Source of the DNA: Aureimonas glaciei
GTDB lineage: Bacteria > Pseudomonadota > Alphaproteobacteria > Rhizobiales > Rhizobiaceae
Direction of reading: 5' to 3'
Length of the DNA stretch: 64,000 bases
Assembly: GCF_014643375.1 (NCBI RefSeq)
Contig: NZ_BMJJ01000010.1
Span: 1-64,000 of the forward strand
Under the pieces are notes generated by a model, which saw only the letters and a program-made list of their open reading frames with translations, searched no databases and was not told the DNA's origin. Each line of letters starts with the position of its first letter. The first letter of the stretch is position 1. This document shows positions 48,953 through 58,463 of the stretch, piece after piece. A program made the position numbers and the translations under genes.

Positions 48953-49848
48953 TGACCGTCACGGACATGCCGGCGAGCGGGGCCGTCGCGACGGGCGGCG
49001 GCACCGCCGCGTCCGTCCGCCGACGGTCGATCTTCCTCAGGCGCCCGTTCTTCACCATGGCGCTGCTGGTGACGCTCGCCTTCGTCGCCTGCGCGCTCTT
49101 TGCGCCCTGGCTCGCCCCCTACGATCCCCTGGCGCAGTCGATCGAGGCGATGATGATGCCGCCGAGCGCGACCCATCTCCTCGGCACCGACAGTTTTGGC
49201 AAGGACATCCTCAGCCGCATCATCTTCGGGGCGCGCACCGCGCTCCTGATCGGCCTCGTCTCGGTCGTCCTCGGCGCGATCGGCGGCCTCGTCCTCGGCG
49301 TCGCGGCGGGGCTCGCCACCGGCTGGCTGCAATGGGCGCTGCTCCGGCTGATCGACTCGATCCTGGCGCTGCCCTCGCTGATCCTCGCCGTCGCCCTCAT
49401 CGCCATTCTTGGGCAGGGCGTCGACAAGGTCATTCTGGCCGTCGGCTTCTCGCTGATCGGCCCCTTCGCCCGCACCGTGCGCTCGGACGTGCTGCAGGTG
49501 AAGGCGCAGCTCTTCATCGAGGCGGCCGGGCTGATGGGCCTGTCGCAGATGACCATCGTACGCCGGCACATCCTGCCCAATGTCGTCTTTCCGCTGATGG
49601 TGCAGGTGACGATCCGCGTCTCCGAGGCGATCCTCGTTTCCTCCTCGCTGTCCTTTCTCGGCATCGGCGTCACCCCGCCCACACCCGACTGGGGCCTGAT
49701 GATCGCCGAGGGCCGCGGCTTCGTCAGCTTCGCCGCCTGGATGTCGGGCATGCCCGGCATGGCGCTGGCGCTGCTCCTGATCGCGCTCGCCATCGTCGGC
49801 GACGGCGTGCGCGAGGAATTCGATCCCAAACTGAAGCGCGCCCGATGA
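48952..49848 (+). CDS. Peptide ABC transporter permease (DppC type)
   Basis: 298 aa. The family start APWLAPYDPLAQSIEAMMMPPSATHLLGTDSFGKDILSRIIFGARTALLIGL and the loop FIEAAGLMGLSQMTIVRRHILPNVVFPLMVQVTIRVSEAILVSSSLSFLGIGVTPPTPDWGLMIAEGR are diagnostic. It starts at the TGATG junction with the DppB-like gene. Confidence 0.92.
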   Translation: MTVTDMPASGAVATGGGTAASVRRRSIFLRRPFFTMALLVTLAFVACALFAPWLAPYDPLAQSIEAMMMPPSATHLLGTDSFGKDILSRIIFGARTALLIGLVSVVLGAIGGLVLGVAAGLATGWLQWALLRLIDSILALPSLILAVALIAILGQGVDKVILAVGFSLIGPFARTVRSDVLQVKAQLFIEAAGLMGLSQMTIVRRHILPNVVFPLMVQVTIRVSEAILVSSSLSFLGIGVTPPTPDWGLMIAEGRGFVSFAAWMSGMPGMALALLLIALAIVGDGVREEFDPKLKRAR

Positions 49849-50849
49849 ACGCCCCCCTGCTCGATGTCCGACCCCTGCTCGATGTCCCCCCCGTTCTTGA
49901 TGTTCCCCCCCTTCTCGATGTTCAGGGACTGACGCTCTGCCGCGGGGACAAGCGCATCCTCGATGGCGTGTCGATGACCCTTGGCCGAGGCGAGACGCTC
50001 GCCCTCGTCGGCGAAAGCGGCGCCGGCAAGTCGACCATCGCCTTCGCCCTGATGGGGCTGATCGGCGCGAAGGAGGCGACGATCGAAGGACGGGCGCGTT
50101 TCGACGACGTCGCCGACCTCGTCGCGCTCGATGAAAAGGGCTGGGCCGCCCTGCGCGGCCAGCGCCTGGCCATGGTGTTCCAGGACGCGGGTTCAGCGCT
50201 GAACCCCAGCTATACCGTGGGCGCCCAGCTGATCTCGGTGCTCCGGCGCAAGCTGGGGCTCGGGCGAAACGAGGCGCGGACGCGGGCCGTGACCCTTCTC
50301 GAAAGCGTCGGCATCAACGATGCCGCGGTCCGTCTGTCGGCCTATCCGCATGAACTGTCCGGCGGCATGCAGCAGCGTGTCATGGTCGCCATTGCTTTGG
50401 CCTGCGACCCCGATCTCCTCTTCGCCGACGAGCCGACCTCGGCGCTCGACGTGACGATCCAGGCCCAGATCGTCAGCCTGATCCTGGAGCAGACGCGGGC
50501 CCGCGGCGCGAGCTGTATCTTCGTGCTGCACGACCTGGCGCTGGCGAGCCAATGCTGCGATCGCATCATGGTGCTCTATGCGGGCCAGGTGATGGAGGCC
50601 GGCGACTGCCGGACGGTTCTCGACGATCCGCGCCACCCCTATACGCGCCTCCTGAAATCCTGCGTCCTCGAAATCGGCGCGGAAATTCTCGACGATCCGC
50701 CGGAGGGCGGCGTGCCGAGCTACGATGCCATGCCGGCGGGCTGCCGCTTTGCCACACGCTGCCCCCGGGCCCTGCCACGCTGCGCCGCCGAGCGGCCGCC
50801 GCTGGCGGAATTCGACGGACGCGCCCTCGCATGCTGGAACCCGACATGA
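49845..50849 (+). CDS. Peptide ABC transporter ATPase (DppD type)
   Basis: 334 aa. Walker A GESGAGKST, signature [22 protein letters not shown] and Walker B LLFADEPTSALD are all intact. The C-terminal oligopeptide-type extension has the Cys pattern (CRFATRCPRALPRC). The first 27 residues contain a tandem LLDVxP repeat encoded by four 18-bp units, an oddity absent from normal DppD. ATGA-coupled to both neighbours. Confidence 0.92.
   Translation: MNAPLLDVRPLLDVPPVLDVPPLLDVQGLTLCRGDKRILDGVSMTLGRGETLALVGESGAGKSTIAFALMGLIGAKEATIEGRARFDDVADLVALDEKGWAALRGQRLAMVFQDAGSALNPSYTVGAQLISVLRRKLGLGRNEARTRAVTLLESVGINDAAVRLSAYPHELSGGMQQRVMVAIALACDPDLLFADEPTSALDVTIQAQIVSLILEQTRARGASCIFVLHDLALASQCCDRIMVLYAGQVMEAGDCRTVLDDPRHPYTRLLKSCVLEIGAEILDDPPEGGVPSYDAMPAGCRFATRCPRALPRCAAERPPLAEFDGRALACWNPT
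49857..49928 (+). repeat. Four 18-bp tandem repeats inside the DppD-like start
   Basis: Units begin at 49857, 49875, 49893 and 49911 (CTGCTCGATGTCC-type) and encode LLDVRP, LLDVPP, VLDVPP and LLDVQG. The downstream LLDVQGLTL is the true ATPase start, so the upstream units look like duplications of it. Confidence 0.8.
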
Positions 50850-51841
50850 ACGCCCTGCCGGATGCCGCCAGCCCCAGCGGCCCGCCGCTCTTCGAGCTTC
50901 TGGACGTCGAGAAGATCTACCAGGTCGGCGTCAGATCCGGCCTGGTGGCGCGGGGCCATGTCGGATTGGCGGCGCTCGACGGCGTGCGGCTCAGCATTCG
51001 CAGGGGCTCGAGCGTGGCGCTGGTGGGCGAGAGCGGCTCCGGCAAGTCGACGCTGCTGCGGGTGCTCCTCGGCCTCACCGAACCGACGCAAGGGCTGGCG
51101 CTCTACCGGGGCCAGCCCGTGGCCCGGATGCGGGCCGGGGGACAGGATTTCGCCCGCGAGGTGGCGATGGTCTATCAGGACGCGCGCGGCTCGCTCAATC
51201 CGCGCATGAGCGTCGGCGAGCTCGTGGCCGAGCCGCTGCGCCATTTCGCCATCTGTCCGCCAGAGGAGGTTGCGGCGCGAACGCAGGACCTTTTGGCGCG
51301 GGTGGGCCTCGCCGCCGATGTCGCCGCCCGCTATCCCTCGGCGCTGTCGGGCGGGCAGGTGCGGCGCGTGGCGATCGCCCGGGCGCTCGCCTCCAACCCC
51401 TCCGTCCTCGTCGCCGACGAGGCGGTGTCCGGCCTCGACGTCTCGACCCAGGCCCAGCTCCTCAATCTCCTGCGCAAGCTACAGCGGGACATGGGGATCA
51501 CGCTGTTCTTCATCACCCATGATCTCGGCGTCGCCAGCTATCTGTGCGAGGAGATCGCCATCATGTATCTCGGTCGCATCGTCGAGACCGGGCCGACGAA
51601 CGCGGTTCTGGCCGCGCCGGCCCATCCTTATTCGCTGGCGCTGCGCCGCGCCGCGCCGAAATTCTTCGAGCCGATCACCGAGCCCTTGCCGGGTGAGATC
51701 CCGAGCCCCCTCGATTTGCCGAAGGGGTGCCGCTTTTCCGGCCGCTGCGCCTTCGTCCAGGACGATTGCCGGGCCAGCGATCCCGTTCTCGTGCCGCACG
51801 GACAAGGTCGCGCGGTCGCCTGTCACCACCCCGTCTCTTGA
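50846..51841 (+). CDS. Peptide ABC transporter ATPase (DppF type)
   Basis: 331 aa from the ATGA-overlapped start (ATG 50831 is an alternative). Walker A GESGSGKST, signature LSGGQVRRVAIARAL, Walker B VLVADEAVSGLD and the C-terminal Cys-rich extension (CRFSGRCAFVQDDC). Completes a five-gene importer. The Walker B reads DEAVSGLD, a common variant of DEPxSALD. Confidence 0.92.
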   Translation: MNALPDAASPSGPPLFELLDVEKIYQVGVRSGLVARGHVGLAALDGVRLSIRRGSSVALVGESGSGKSTLLRVLLGLTEPTQGLALYRGQPVARMRAGGQDFAREVAMVYQDARGSLNPRMSVGELVAEPLRHFAICPPEEVAARTQDLLARVGLAADVAARYPSALSGGQVRRVAIARALASNPSVLVADEAVSGLDVSTQAQLLNLLRKLQRDMGITLFFITHDLGVASYLCEEIAIMYLGRIVETGPTNAVLAAPAHPYSLALRRAAPKFFEPITEPLPGEIPSPLDLPKGCRFSGRCAFVQDDCRASDPVLVPHGQGRAVACHHPVS

Positions 51842-51855
51842 AAGCCGAGCCGTCC

Positions 51856-53436
51856 ATGTTTGACTTCTTCTCCGCCCGCCGCCCCTCGACCTATGCGGGC
51901 CGTGCGATGATCGCGACATCCCATCCCCTGTCCACCGCGGCGGGGCTGGAAGTCCTGCAATCGGGCGGCAATGCCGTCGACGCGGCCCTTGCGGCCGTTT
52001 CGGTGCAATGCGTGGTCGATCCCCTGATGACCGGAATCGGCGGCGACTGCTTTGCGCTCTACGCGCCGAAGGGCGAGACGGTGAAGGCGCTGAACGGCTC
52101 CGGGCGGGCGCCCGCCGCCGCCACGGTCGCGGCGCTGAAGGCCGCGGGGCTCACCGACGAGATCCCGCAGACCAGCGCGCACGCCGTCACCGTGCCGGGC
52201 GCGATCTCGGCCTGGTGCCTTCTCCATGCCGACCATGGCTCGCGGCCGCTGGCCGAGCTGTTCCGCCGGGCGATCGGCTATGCGCGCGACGGCTATCCCG
52301 TCACGCCGCGCGTCGCCATGGACTGGGCGAACAATGCCGCCGTCATCGGCGGCGACGTCCACGCGGCGGCCGTTTTCCTGCCGGGCGGCGTTGCGCCCGC
52401 GCCGGGATCGCGGCACGCCCAGCCCTTGCTGGCCGAGCGGCTGGAAGAGATCGCCGCAAAGGGCGCGGCGGGCTTCTACGAGGGCGAGACCGCGGCGCGG
52501 ATGGTCGGGCATCTCTCTTCGCTCGGCGGCCTTCATACTGTCGAGGATTTTGCCGAGGGCAAGACGGGCGCCCATTGGGTCGAGCCGGTCTCGGCTGATT
52601 ATCGCGGCTTCGACGTCCACGAATGCCCGCCCAACGGCCAGGGCCTCGTCGCGCTGGTGATCCTGAAGATCATGGAGGGGTTCGACGTCGCCGCCATGGA
52701 GGAGGTCGACCGCCTGCACCTCCACGCCGAGGCGACCAAGCTCGGCTATCACCACCGCGACGCTCTCATCGCCGACCACGACCATTGCACGGGCGTCGCC
52801 GAGACGCTGTTGTCGGAGGAAGTCATCGCGGCGCTGCGGGCGCGGATCGACATGGCGCGCGCCAAGACCGCCGCGCTCTGGGACGAGCCCGAACACAAGG
52901 ACACGATCTATCTCAGCGTCGTCGACGCGGCCGGCAACGCCCTGTCCTTCATCAATTCGATCTTCCACGGTTTCGGCTCGACCCGGCTGGATCCCGCGAC
53001 CGGCGTCCTCTTCCACAGCCGCGGCGCCTCGTTCCGGTTGATCGAGGGCCATCCCAACGCCATCGGCCCGCGCAAGCGCCCGATGCACACGATCATTCCC
53101 GGCATGGTGACGAAGGATGGCCAAACGCTCATGCCTTTCGGCGTGATGGGCGGCCAGTACCAGGCGGCGGGACACGCGGCCTTCCTCTCGGCGGTGATCG
53201 ACCGCGGCCTCGACCTGCAGGCGGCGATGGACGAGCCGCGCAGCTTTGCCACCGCCGGCGTCCTCGAAATCGAGCCCGGCATCGGCGAGGCGACGCGCGC
53301 CGAGCTCGCCCGCCGCGGTCATGTGCTGAAGGTCGTCACCAGCCCGATCGGTGGCAGCCAGGCGATCCGCATCGCCGACGGGATGCTCGAAGGCGGGTCG
53401 GACGGCCGCAAGGACGGCATGGCGCTGGGCTTCTGA
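51856..53436 (+). CDS. Gamma-glutamyltransferase family enzyme (Ntn hydrolase)
   Basis: 526 aa. GGT signatures are present: GNAVDAALAAVSVQCVVDPLMTGIGGDCFAL near the N-terminus and, around residue 355, KDTIYLSVVDAAGNALSFINSIFHGFGS, where the Thr should be the autocatalytic nucleophile freed by self-cleavage. The C-terminus has GVMGGQYQAAGHAAFLSAVIDRGLDLQAAMDEPR. No signal peptide is evident, so it is probably cytoplasmic, unlike E. coli Ggt. Fifteen bases behind the importer, it would hydrolyse imported gamma-glutamyl compounds such as glutathione. Confidence 0.88.
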   Translation: MFDFFSARRPSTYAGRAMIATSHPLSTAAGLEVLQSGGNAVDAALAAVSVQCVVDPLMTGIGGDCFALYAPKGETVKALNGSGRAPAAATVAALKAAGLTDEIPQTSAHAVTVPGAISAWCLLHADHGSRPLAELFRRAIGYARDGYPVTPRVAMDWANNAAVIGGDVHAAAVFLPGGVAPAPGSRHAQPLLAERLEEIAAKGAAGFYEGETAARMVGHLSSLGGLHTVEDFAEGKTGAHWVEPVSADYRGFDVHECPPNGQGLVALVILKIMEGFDVAAMEEVDRLHLHAEATKLGYHHRDALIADHDHCTGVAETLLSEEVIAALRARIDMARAKTAALWDEPEHKDTIYLSVVDAAGNALSFINSIFHGFGSTRLDPATGVLFHSRGASFRLIEGHPNAIGPRKRPMHTIIPGMVTKDGQTLMPFGVMGGQYQAAGHAAFLSAVIDRGLDLQAAMDEPRSFATAGVLEIEPGIGEATRAELARRGHVLKVVTSPIGGSQAIRIADGMLEGGSDGRKDGMALGF

Positions 53437-53531
53437 TCGGCCGGCTGCGCGCCAACCTCGCGGGCGCGGTCACCGCGCCCGCCGGCCGGGCGCGACCTTC
53501 ACGGCGATGCGGCCGTCCGGATCAGTTGCCG

Positions 53532-54920
53532 CTATGCTGCCTCGTCGCGCGCCTGATACCAGCGATAGAGTAGGCTCTGGCCGATGCGTCGGAACGGCGC
53601 GAAGGCGTGGCCGGGCAGGGGGCCCTGGAAAATGGGCAGAGCCTGGGCCGGCTGTCCGGCGACGAGGGCGGCGACGCGGCGGCCGGCCTGGGCCGAATAG
53701 GACACGCCGTTGCCGCCATAGCCGCCGGCATAGAACAGCCGCTCGCCGGCATCCGGCTGGACGATACGCGGCATCATGTCGTGGCTGACATCGACCCAGC
53801 CCCACCAGGAATAGTCGAGCGCCACGCCCGCCAGCGCCGGGAACTTTTCGGCGATGCCGCGCTCCAGTAGCGCCAGGTGTTTCGGGTTCTCGGCATCGGC
53901 GCCGGCGATGGCGCTGCGCGAGCCGATCTGCAGCCGGTCGTCGGGCAGGAGGCGGTAGTAGAAGCGCAGCGTGCGCGTATCGGTCATCACCTGCCGGGCG
54001 CGAATTCCCGCCGCCTCGATCTCCGCCTTGGACAGGACCCGCGTCACCACCGAATTCGACAGGATCGGCATGATCCGGCTCTTCAGCGCCGGGTGCAGCT
54101 TTTGCCCGCCATAGCCGCCGGTCGCCAACACTACGGATTTCGCCCTCAGCGAGCCTTTCGGCGTCACCACGCGAAAATACTCGCCCTCCCTCGTGATCGA
54201 GGTCACCGGGCTGCCGGGATGGACTCTGGCGCCGAGCGAGCGGGCGAATTTCAGGTAGCCGAAGGCGAGCTTTCCCGCATGGATGCCGGTACCGAGCGGC
54301 TCCAGATAAGCGCCCGCGGCGCCCTTTTCGCCGGTGAAGTCGCGGCGCAGCTCCTCCGGTCCTATGACCTTGATGCCGTAGCTGAAGACGCTGTTCGCGA
54401 CCTCGGCCTCGGCCTTCAGCTTGTCGAAATAGCGCGGCCGATGCGCGATGTGGAGATGGCCGCCCGGCTGCGGGTCGCAGTCGATGCCGGCGACGAGATC
54501 GCTGAAGACCTCGAACCCCTCGACGATCTCCCGGTGCAGCGCCTTGGCGGTATCGACGCCCCAGCGGGCGATCCACTGCGAGCGCGACAGCCGGCCGGAC
54601 GCCGACTGGCCCTGGCCGCCATTGCGCGTGGAGCAGCCCCAGGCGACGCGGTTGGCCTCGACCACATGCGCCTTGATGCCGTGCTCGCGGGCGAGGAAGA
54701 TCGCGGTGGCAAGGCCGGTATAGCCGGAGCCGACGACGACCACCTCCGCCTCGCCGTCGCCGGTGAACGGCCCGTCATCGGCCGGCGGGGCGCCGGCGGT
54801 GGCGATCCAGTAGGTCGGGGCATAGGCGCGGTTCTCGCCGGGCGTCGCCTCGCGCAGCGGATCGTAGCGCGGATCGTAGGGCAGGGAACCGGGGGTGGCG
54901 GCGGTCTCGTTGCGGGTCAT
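53532..54920 (-). CDS. tauY: FAD-dependent oxidoreductase, probable taurine dehydrogenase large subunit
   Basis: 462 aa, DAO superfamily. FAD-binding VVVVGSGYTGLATAIFLAREHGIKAHVVEA with GWGCSTRNGGQ-type follow-up (VAWGCSTRNGGQGQSASG), and C-terminal GLFYAGGYGGNGVSYSAQAGR. Alone it would be called PuuB-like. The combination of an about 50-kDa DAO protein 16 bp behind a small SnoaL-like gene, divergent from tauABC and with TauE and TauR genes downstream, fits the TauXY taurine dehydrogenase (taurine to sulfoacetaldehyde plus ammonium). Function by context. Confidence 0.72.
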   Translation of the reverse strand: MTRNETAATPGSLPYDPRYDPLREATPGENRAYAPTYWIATAGAPPADDGPFTGDGEAEVVVVGSGYTGLATAIFLAREHGIKAHVVEANRVAWGCSTRNGGQGQSASGRLSRSQWIARWGVDTAKALHREIVEGFEVFSDLVAGIDCDPQPGGHLHIAHRPRYFDKLKAEAEVANSVFSYGIKVIGPEELRRDFTGEKGAAGAYLEPLGTGIHAGKLAFGYLKFARSLGARVHPGSPVTSITREGEYFRVVTPKGSLRAKSVVLATGGYGGQKLHPALKSRIMPILSNSVVTRVLSKAEIEAAGIRARQVMTDTRTLRFYYRLLPDDRLQIGSRSAIAGADAENPKHLALLERGIAEKFPALAGVALDYSWWGWVDVSHDMMPRIVQPDAGERLFYAGGYGGNGVSYSAQAGRRVAALVAGQPAQALPIFQGPLPGHAFAPFRRIGQSLLYRWYQARDEAA

Positions 54921-54936
54921 CGGTCTTCCCTCGGGG

Positions 54937-55314
54937 TCAGGCCGCCGCGCTCTTGCGGAAGGCGCGCTTGGAGACGATGCGGTCGCCGCTGAAGCGGAAG
55001 AGGTCGAGCCCCTCGCGCTCGACCGCGACGCCGTCCTTGGTGCCGGTGAACAGCCACTCCGTCAGGGCGTGGTCGCCGTCGATGCTGTGGCGCACGACGG
55101 TCCAGCGCACGTCCGGCATGCCCGTCCAGACCGCGGTGAACGCAGCGCCCGTCGCCGCCTTGCCGGTGATGCGGGCGCCATACGGCTCAGGCCCGACGGC
55201 AGTCTCGAACACCACGTTGTCGTCGAAGCAGGCGAGCACCCCCTCCACATCATGCGCGTTGAACGCCTCGAACAGCGTGTCGAGGAGGGCCAGTCGAAAT
55301 GTCGGGTCGGTCAT
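54937..55314 (-). CDS. tauX: SnoaL-like protein, probable taurine dehydrogenase small subunit
   Basis: 125 aa (about 14 kDa) from ATG 55314, with GAGGAG 6 bases upstream. NTF2/SnoaL pattern: LLDTLFEAFNAHDVEGVLACFDDNVVFETAVGPEPYGARITGKAATGAAFTAVWTGMPDVRW. It is first in the operon with the FAD oxidoreductase. Its size and place match TauX, the small partner of TauY, but a generic SnoaL role is possible. Confidence 0.68.
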   Translation of the reverse strand: MTDPTFRLALLDTLFEAFNAHDVEGVLACFDDNVVFETAVGPEPYGARITGKAATGAAFTAVWTGMPDVRWTVVRHSIDGDHALTEWLFTGTKDGVAVEREGLDLFRFSGDRIVSKRAFRKSAAA

Positions 55315-55580
55315 GTCAGTCTCCTCGATGCTGTGGGCGGCACGATGCGCGCGCCGCGGACCGGGAGAGTAGAGCCAGATCGCGGGCACCCGTGGGCCAG
55401 TTTCGCGCAGTGGTGGACTGTGCCCATTTTCTCATCATTGCATTTGAAACTGCCTTGCAATGAAGCCGATGGAGCCAGACGGGGCGTGAAACGGCACCGG
55501 TCTGGTCCTTCCGGCACGGCGGTTGCAGGGGCTCTATGGACGGGATCCAACCGCCCCGACCCCCGCCACGGAGACCTTTC
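55315..55580. promoter_or_regulatory. Divergent tauX / tauA promoter region
   Basis: A 266-bp gap between divergent operons, more AT-rich in the middle (55420-55465) than its flanks. It holds the inverted repeat annotated separately and should be where the TauR-like regulator binds. Confidence 0.5.
55436..55462. promoter_or_regulatory. Inverted repeat CATTGCA-N13-TGCAATG, operator candidate
   Basis: Perfect 7-bp arms (55436-55442 and 55456-55462) in the middle of the divergent tau promoter region. TauR binding is inferred from position; known TauR sites are direct repeats, so another regulator is possible. Confidence 0.5.
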
Positions 55581-56576
55581 ATGCGCCAGACCCTGACCCT
55601 CGCCGCCGCCCTCGGGGCCTTCGTCAGCTGGACGGCCCTCGCCGTCGCTGCCGACAAGGAAGTGACCTTCGCCTACCAGGACATGATGACCCCGATCCGG
55701 GTGATGATGGAGAGCGGCGCCTTGGAGAAGGAGACGGGCTACACCGTGAAGTGGGTGAAGTTCGGCGGCGGCGGCGACGTCATCCGCGCCATGGCCTCGG
55801 GCGATATCGACATGGGCGAGGCCGGCTCCTCGCCGGTCGCCACCGCCGCCTCGCAGGGCCTGCCGCTGAAGCTTTTCTGGATCCTCGACGACATCGCCAA
55901 TGCCGAGCAGCTGGTCGTGCGCAACGATGCCGGCATCAAGACCATCGCCGATCTTAAGGGCAAGACCGTCGCCGTGCCCTTCGTCTCGACCGCGCACTAC
56001 CAGCTGATCTATGCGCTGCAGGACGCCGGACTGTCGCCAAACGACGTCAAGATGCTGAACATGCGCCCGCCGGAAATCGCCGCCGCCTGGGAGCGCGGCG
56101 ACGTCGACGCGACCTTCATCTGGGCCCCGGTGCTGACCGTCGCCAAGAAGAACGGCACCGTGCTGGTCAGCGCCGGCGACATCTCGGCCAAGGGCAAGCC
56201 GACCTTTGACGGGCTCGTCGTCACCGACGAATTCGCCGCCGACAACAAGGACTTCATGGTCAAGTTCGTGTCGCTTCTGGCCAAGGCCGACGAGGCCTAT
56301 CGCAAGGACGGCGCCGGCTGGGCCGAGGCCTCGCCCGAGGTCCAGGCCGTCGCCAAGTGGACGGGTGCCACGCCCGCGGACGTTCCGGCCGGCATGGCCG
56401 CCTATGTCTTCCCGACGCTCGCCGAGCAGGTTTCGCCGAAATGGCTGGGCGGCGGCGCGGCCGCGGCACTGAAGTCGACGTCGGAGTTTTTGATGGAGCA
56501 GGGCCGCGTCACCGAGCTGGCGCCGGACTACGCGGCCTTCGTCACCAAGGAGTTTGCCGAAGCAGCAGCGAAATAA
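55581..56576 (+). CDS. tauA: Taurine ABC transporter, substrate-binding protein
   Basis: 331 aa from ATG 55581 (GGAGA 7 bases upstream). Sec signal peptide ([18 protein letters not shown]) then a TauA/SsuA-type [77 protein letters not shown] and [37 protein letters not shown]. The latter phrase is specific to taurine-type binding proteins. Periplasmic. Confidence 0.87.
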   Translation: MRQTLTLAAALGAFVSWTALAVAADKEVTFAYQDMMTPIRVMMESGALEKETGYTVKWVKFGGGGDVIRAMASGDIDMGEAGSSPVATAASQGLPLKLFWILDDIANAEQLVVRNDAGIKTIADLKGKTVAVPFVSTAHYQLIYALQDAGLSPNDVKMLNMRPPEIAAAWERGDVDATFIWAPVLTVAKKNGTVLVSAGDISAKGKPTFDGLVVTDEFAADNKDFMVKFVSLLAKADEAYRKDGAGWAEASPEVQAVAKWTGATPADVPAGMAAYVFPTLAEQVSPKWLGGGAAAALKSTSEFLMEQGRVTELAPDYAAFVTKEFAEAAAK

Positions 56577-56664
56577 TCGGCGGATCAGGGCGCCGTCCGG
56601 CGCGTACGGGCGGCTCCGACCCGCGTCGATAAACCCGACGGGGCAGCGAGAGAGGACAAGCACC

Positions 56665-57450
56665 ATGCTGGAAATCAAGAATCTCAGCGTGCACTACGGC
56701 GAAGGCGAAAGCGGCACGGTGGCGCTGTCGCGCATCGATCTCGCGATCCGCTCGGGCGATTTCGTCGTCGCCCTCGGCGCTTCCGGCTGCGGGAAGACTA
56801 CGCTCCTCTCGTGCATCGCCGGCTTCCTCGCGCCGACCTCGGGCGAGATCCTGCTCGACGGTGCGCCGGTCCGCGGGCCGGGCGCCGACCGCGGCGTGGT
56901 GTTCCAGAAGCACGCGCTGATGCCCTGGCTCTCGGTCGTCGACAATGTCGCCTTCGGCCTGCGCATGCAGGGCATGGCGAAGACCGAGCGCCGCGACAAG
57001 GCGCTGCATATGCTGCATCTCGTCGGCCTCTCCGAGTTCGCGGAAAAGCGCATCTACGAGCTTTCCGGCGGCATGCAGCAGCGCGTCGGCATTGCCCGGG
57101 CGCTCGCCGCCGACCCGCGCATGCTCCTGATGGACGAGCCGCTCGGCGCGCTCGACGCCTTCACCCGCGAACAGGTGCAGGAGCTGATCCTCGACGTCTG
57201 GTCGGCGACCGGCAAGATGGCCTTCTTCATCACCCACGACGTCGAGGAGGCGATCTTTCTCGCCACCCGTCTCGTCATCATGAGCCCGCGGCCGGGCCGC
57301 ATCCGCAAGGTGGTGCCGCTCGACTTCTGCCGCCGCTTCCTCGAGACGCGCAACGCCCGGGCGGTGAAATCCTCGCCCGACTTCATCGCCATGCGCGAGG
57401 AAGTGCTCGACCAGATCCACCGCGACCAGCCCGTCCTCGAAGGGGCATGA
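56665..57450 (+). CDS. tauB: Taurine ABC transporter, ATPase
   Basis: 261 aa from ATG 56665 (AGGA upstream; longer frame rejected). Walker [11 protein letters not shown]-loop [17 protein letters not shown], signature [15 protein letters not shown], Walker [13 protein letters not shown] and H-loop [10 protein letters not shown] place it in the nitrate/sulfonate/taurine class. It precedes the permease by 1 bp. Confidence 0.87.
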   Translation: MLEIKNLSVHYGEGESGTVALSRIDLAIRSGDFVVALGASGCGKTTLLSCIAGFLAPTSGEILLDGAPVRGPGADRGVVFQKHALMPWLSVVDNVAFGLRMQGMAKTERRDKALHMLHLVGLSEFAEKRIYELSGGMQQRVGIARALAADPRMLLMDEPLGALDAFTREQVQELILDVWSATGKMAFFITHDVEEAIFLATRLVIMSPRPGRIRKVVPLDFCRRFLETRNARAVKSSPDFIAMREEVLDQIHRDQPVLEGA

Positions 57451-57451
57451 C

Positions 57452-58327
57452 ATGACCTATGCGAGCGACCCCGTGGCCAAGGCCCTTGACGACGTTGCCC
57501 CGACGGCGACCGAGACGCCGCCGCCCAAGGCGGTGCCGGCGCGGCGCCGCCAACGTCTGGGCGAGCTGAACACCGGGTTGATCAGCACGCTGACGGTGCT
57601 GGCGATCCTCGCCCTCTGGGCGACGGTGACCCATCTCGGCCTGGTCAGGGGGCTGTTCCTGCCGAAGCTGGAGACGATCTTCACCGCCTTCCTCAACGCC
57701 GTCGACGGCAAGATGGACGGCGCGCCGCTCTCGGTGCACGTCCTCGCCAGCCTGCAGCGCGTCGTCGGCGCGTTTCTGCTGGCCGCCGTGATCGGCATTC
57801 CCGCCGGCATCGCCATGGGCATGAACAAGGTGGCGCGCGGCATCATGGACCCGGTGGTCGAGTTCTACCGGCCGCTGCCGCCGCTGGCCTATCTGCCGCT
57901 GGTGATCATCTGGTTCGGCATCGGCGAGACCTCGAAGATCCTCCTGATCTTCCTCGCCTGCTTCGCCCCGGTGGCACTGGCCGCCCGCTCCGGCGTCGCC
58001 TCGGCGTCCGCGGACCAGATCAATGCGGCGCGGGCGCTCGGCGCCAGCCGCTGGCAGGTGGTGCGCCATGTCGTGCTGCCGGCGGCGCTGCCGGAAATCC
58101 TCGTCGGCCTCAGGATCGGCATGGGCGTCGGCTGGACGACGCTGGTCGCCGCCGAAATGGTCGCCGCCACCGCCGGCATCGGCCAGATGGTGCTGAACGC
58201 CTCGAATTTCCTGCGCACCGACATCGTGATGATGGGCATTTTCGTCATCGGCTTCTTCGCCATCCTGTTCGAGTTCGGCATGCGCGGGCTGGAGCGCTGG
58301 CTGGTGCCCTGGAAGGGCAAGGTCTAG
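57452..58327 (+). CDS. tauC: Taurine ABC transporter, permease
   Basis: 291 aa with a 40-aa cytoplasmic start and six helices. Family phrases GMNKVARGIMDPVVEFYRPLPPLAYLPLVIIWFGIGETSKILLIFLACFAPVALAARSGVASASADQINAARALGASRWQVVRHVVLPAALPEILVGLRIGMGVGWTTLVAAEMV are typical of SsuC/TauC. Confidence 0.88.
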   Translation: MTYASDPVAKALDDVAPTATETPPPKAVPARRRQRLGELNTGLISTLTVLAILALWATVTHLGLVRGLFLPKLETIFTAFLNAVDGKMDGAPLSVHVLASLQRVVGAFLLAAVIGIPAGIAMGMNKVARGIMDPVVEFYRPLPPLAYLPLVIIWFGIGETSKILLIFLACFAPVALAARSGVASASADQINAARALGASRWQVVRHVVLPAALPEILVGLRIGMGVGWTTLVAAEMVAATAGIGQMVLNASNFLRTDIVMMGIFVIGFFAILFEFGMRGLERWLVPWKGKV

Positions 58328-58463
58328 GCGCCGAGGACCCCGACCCCGGACCGCACCGCCACGATGTAGCAGAACCAGAGAATGACAGACCCGCCAGGCC
58401 GGCCCCGCTCGGCCACTGGCTGCGCCGCAATCCGGCGCGCATACCCACCCGACAGGATTTTCT

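Noticed and set aside
53532-54920. Simple PuuB (gamma-glutamylputrescine oxidase) assignment
   Set aside because: Family alone allows it, and the nearby GGT-like gene is tempting, but operon partners (SnoaL-like small gene, divergent tauABC, TauE, TauR) fit taurine dehydrogenase better.
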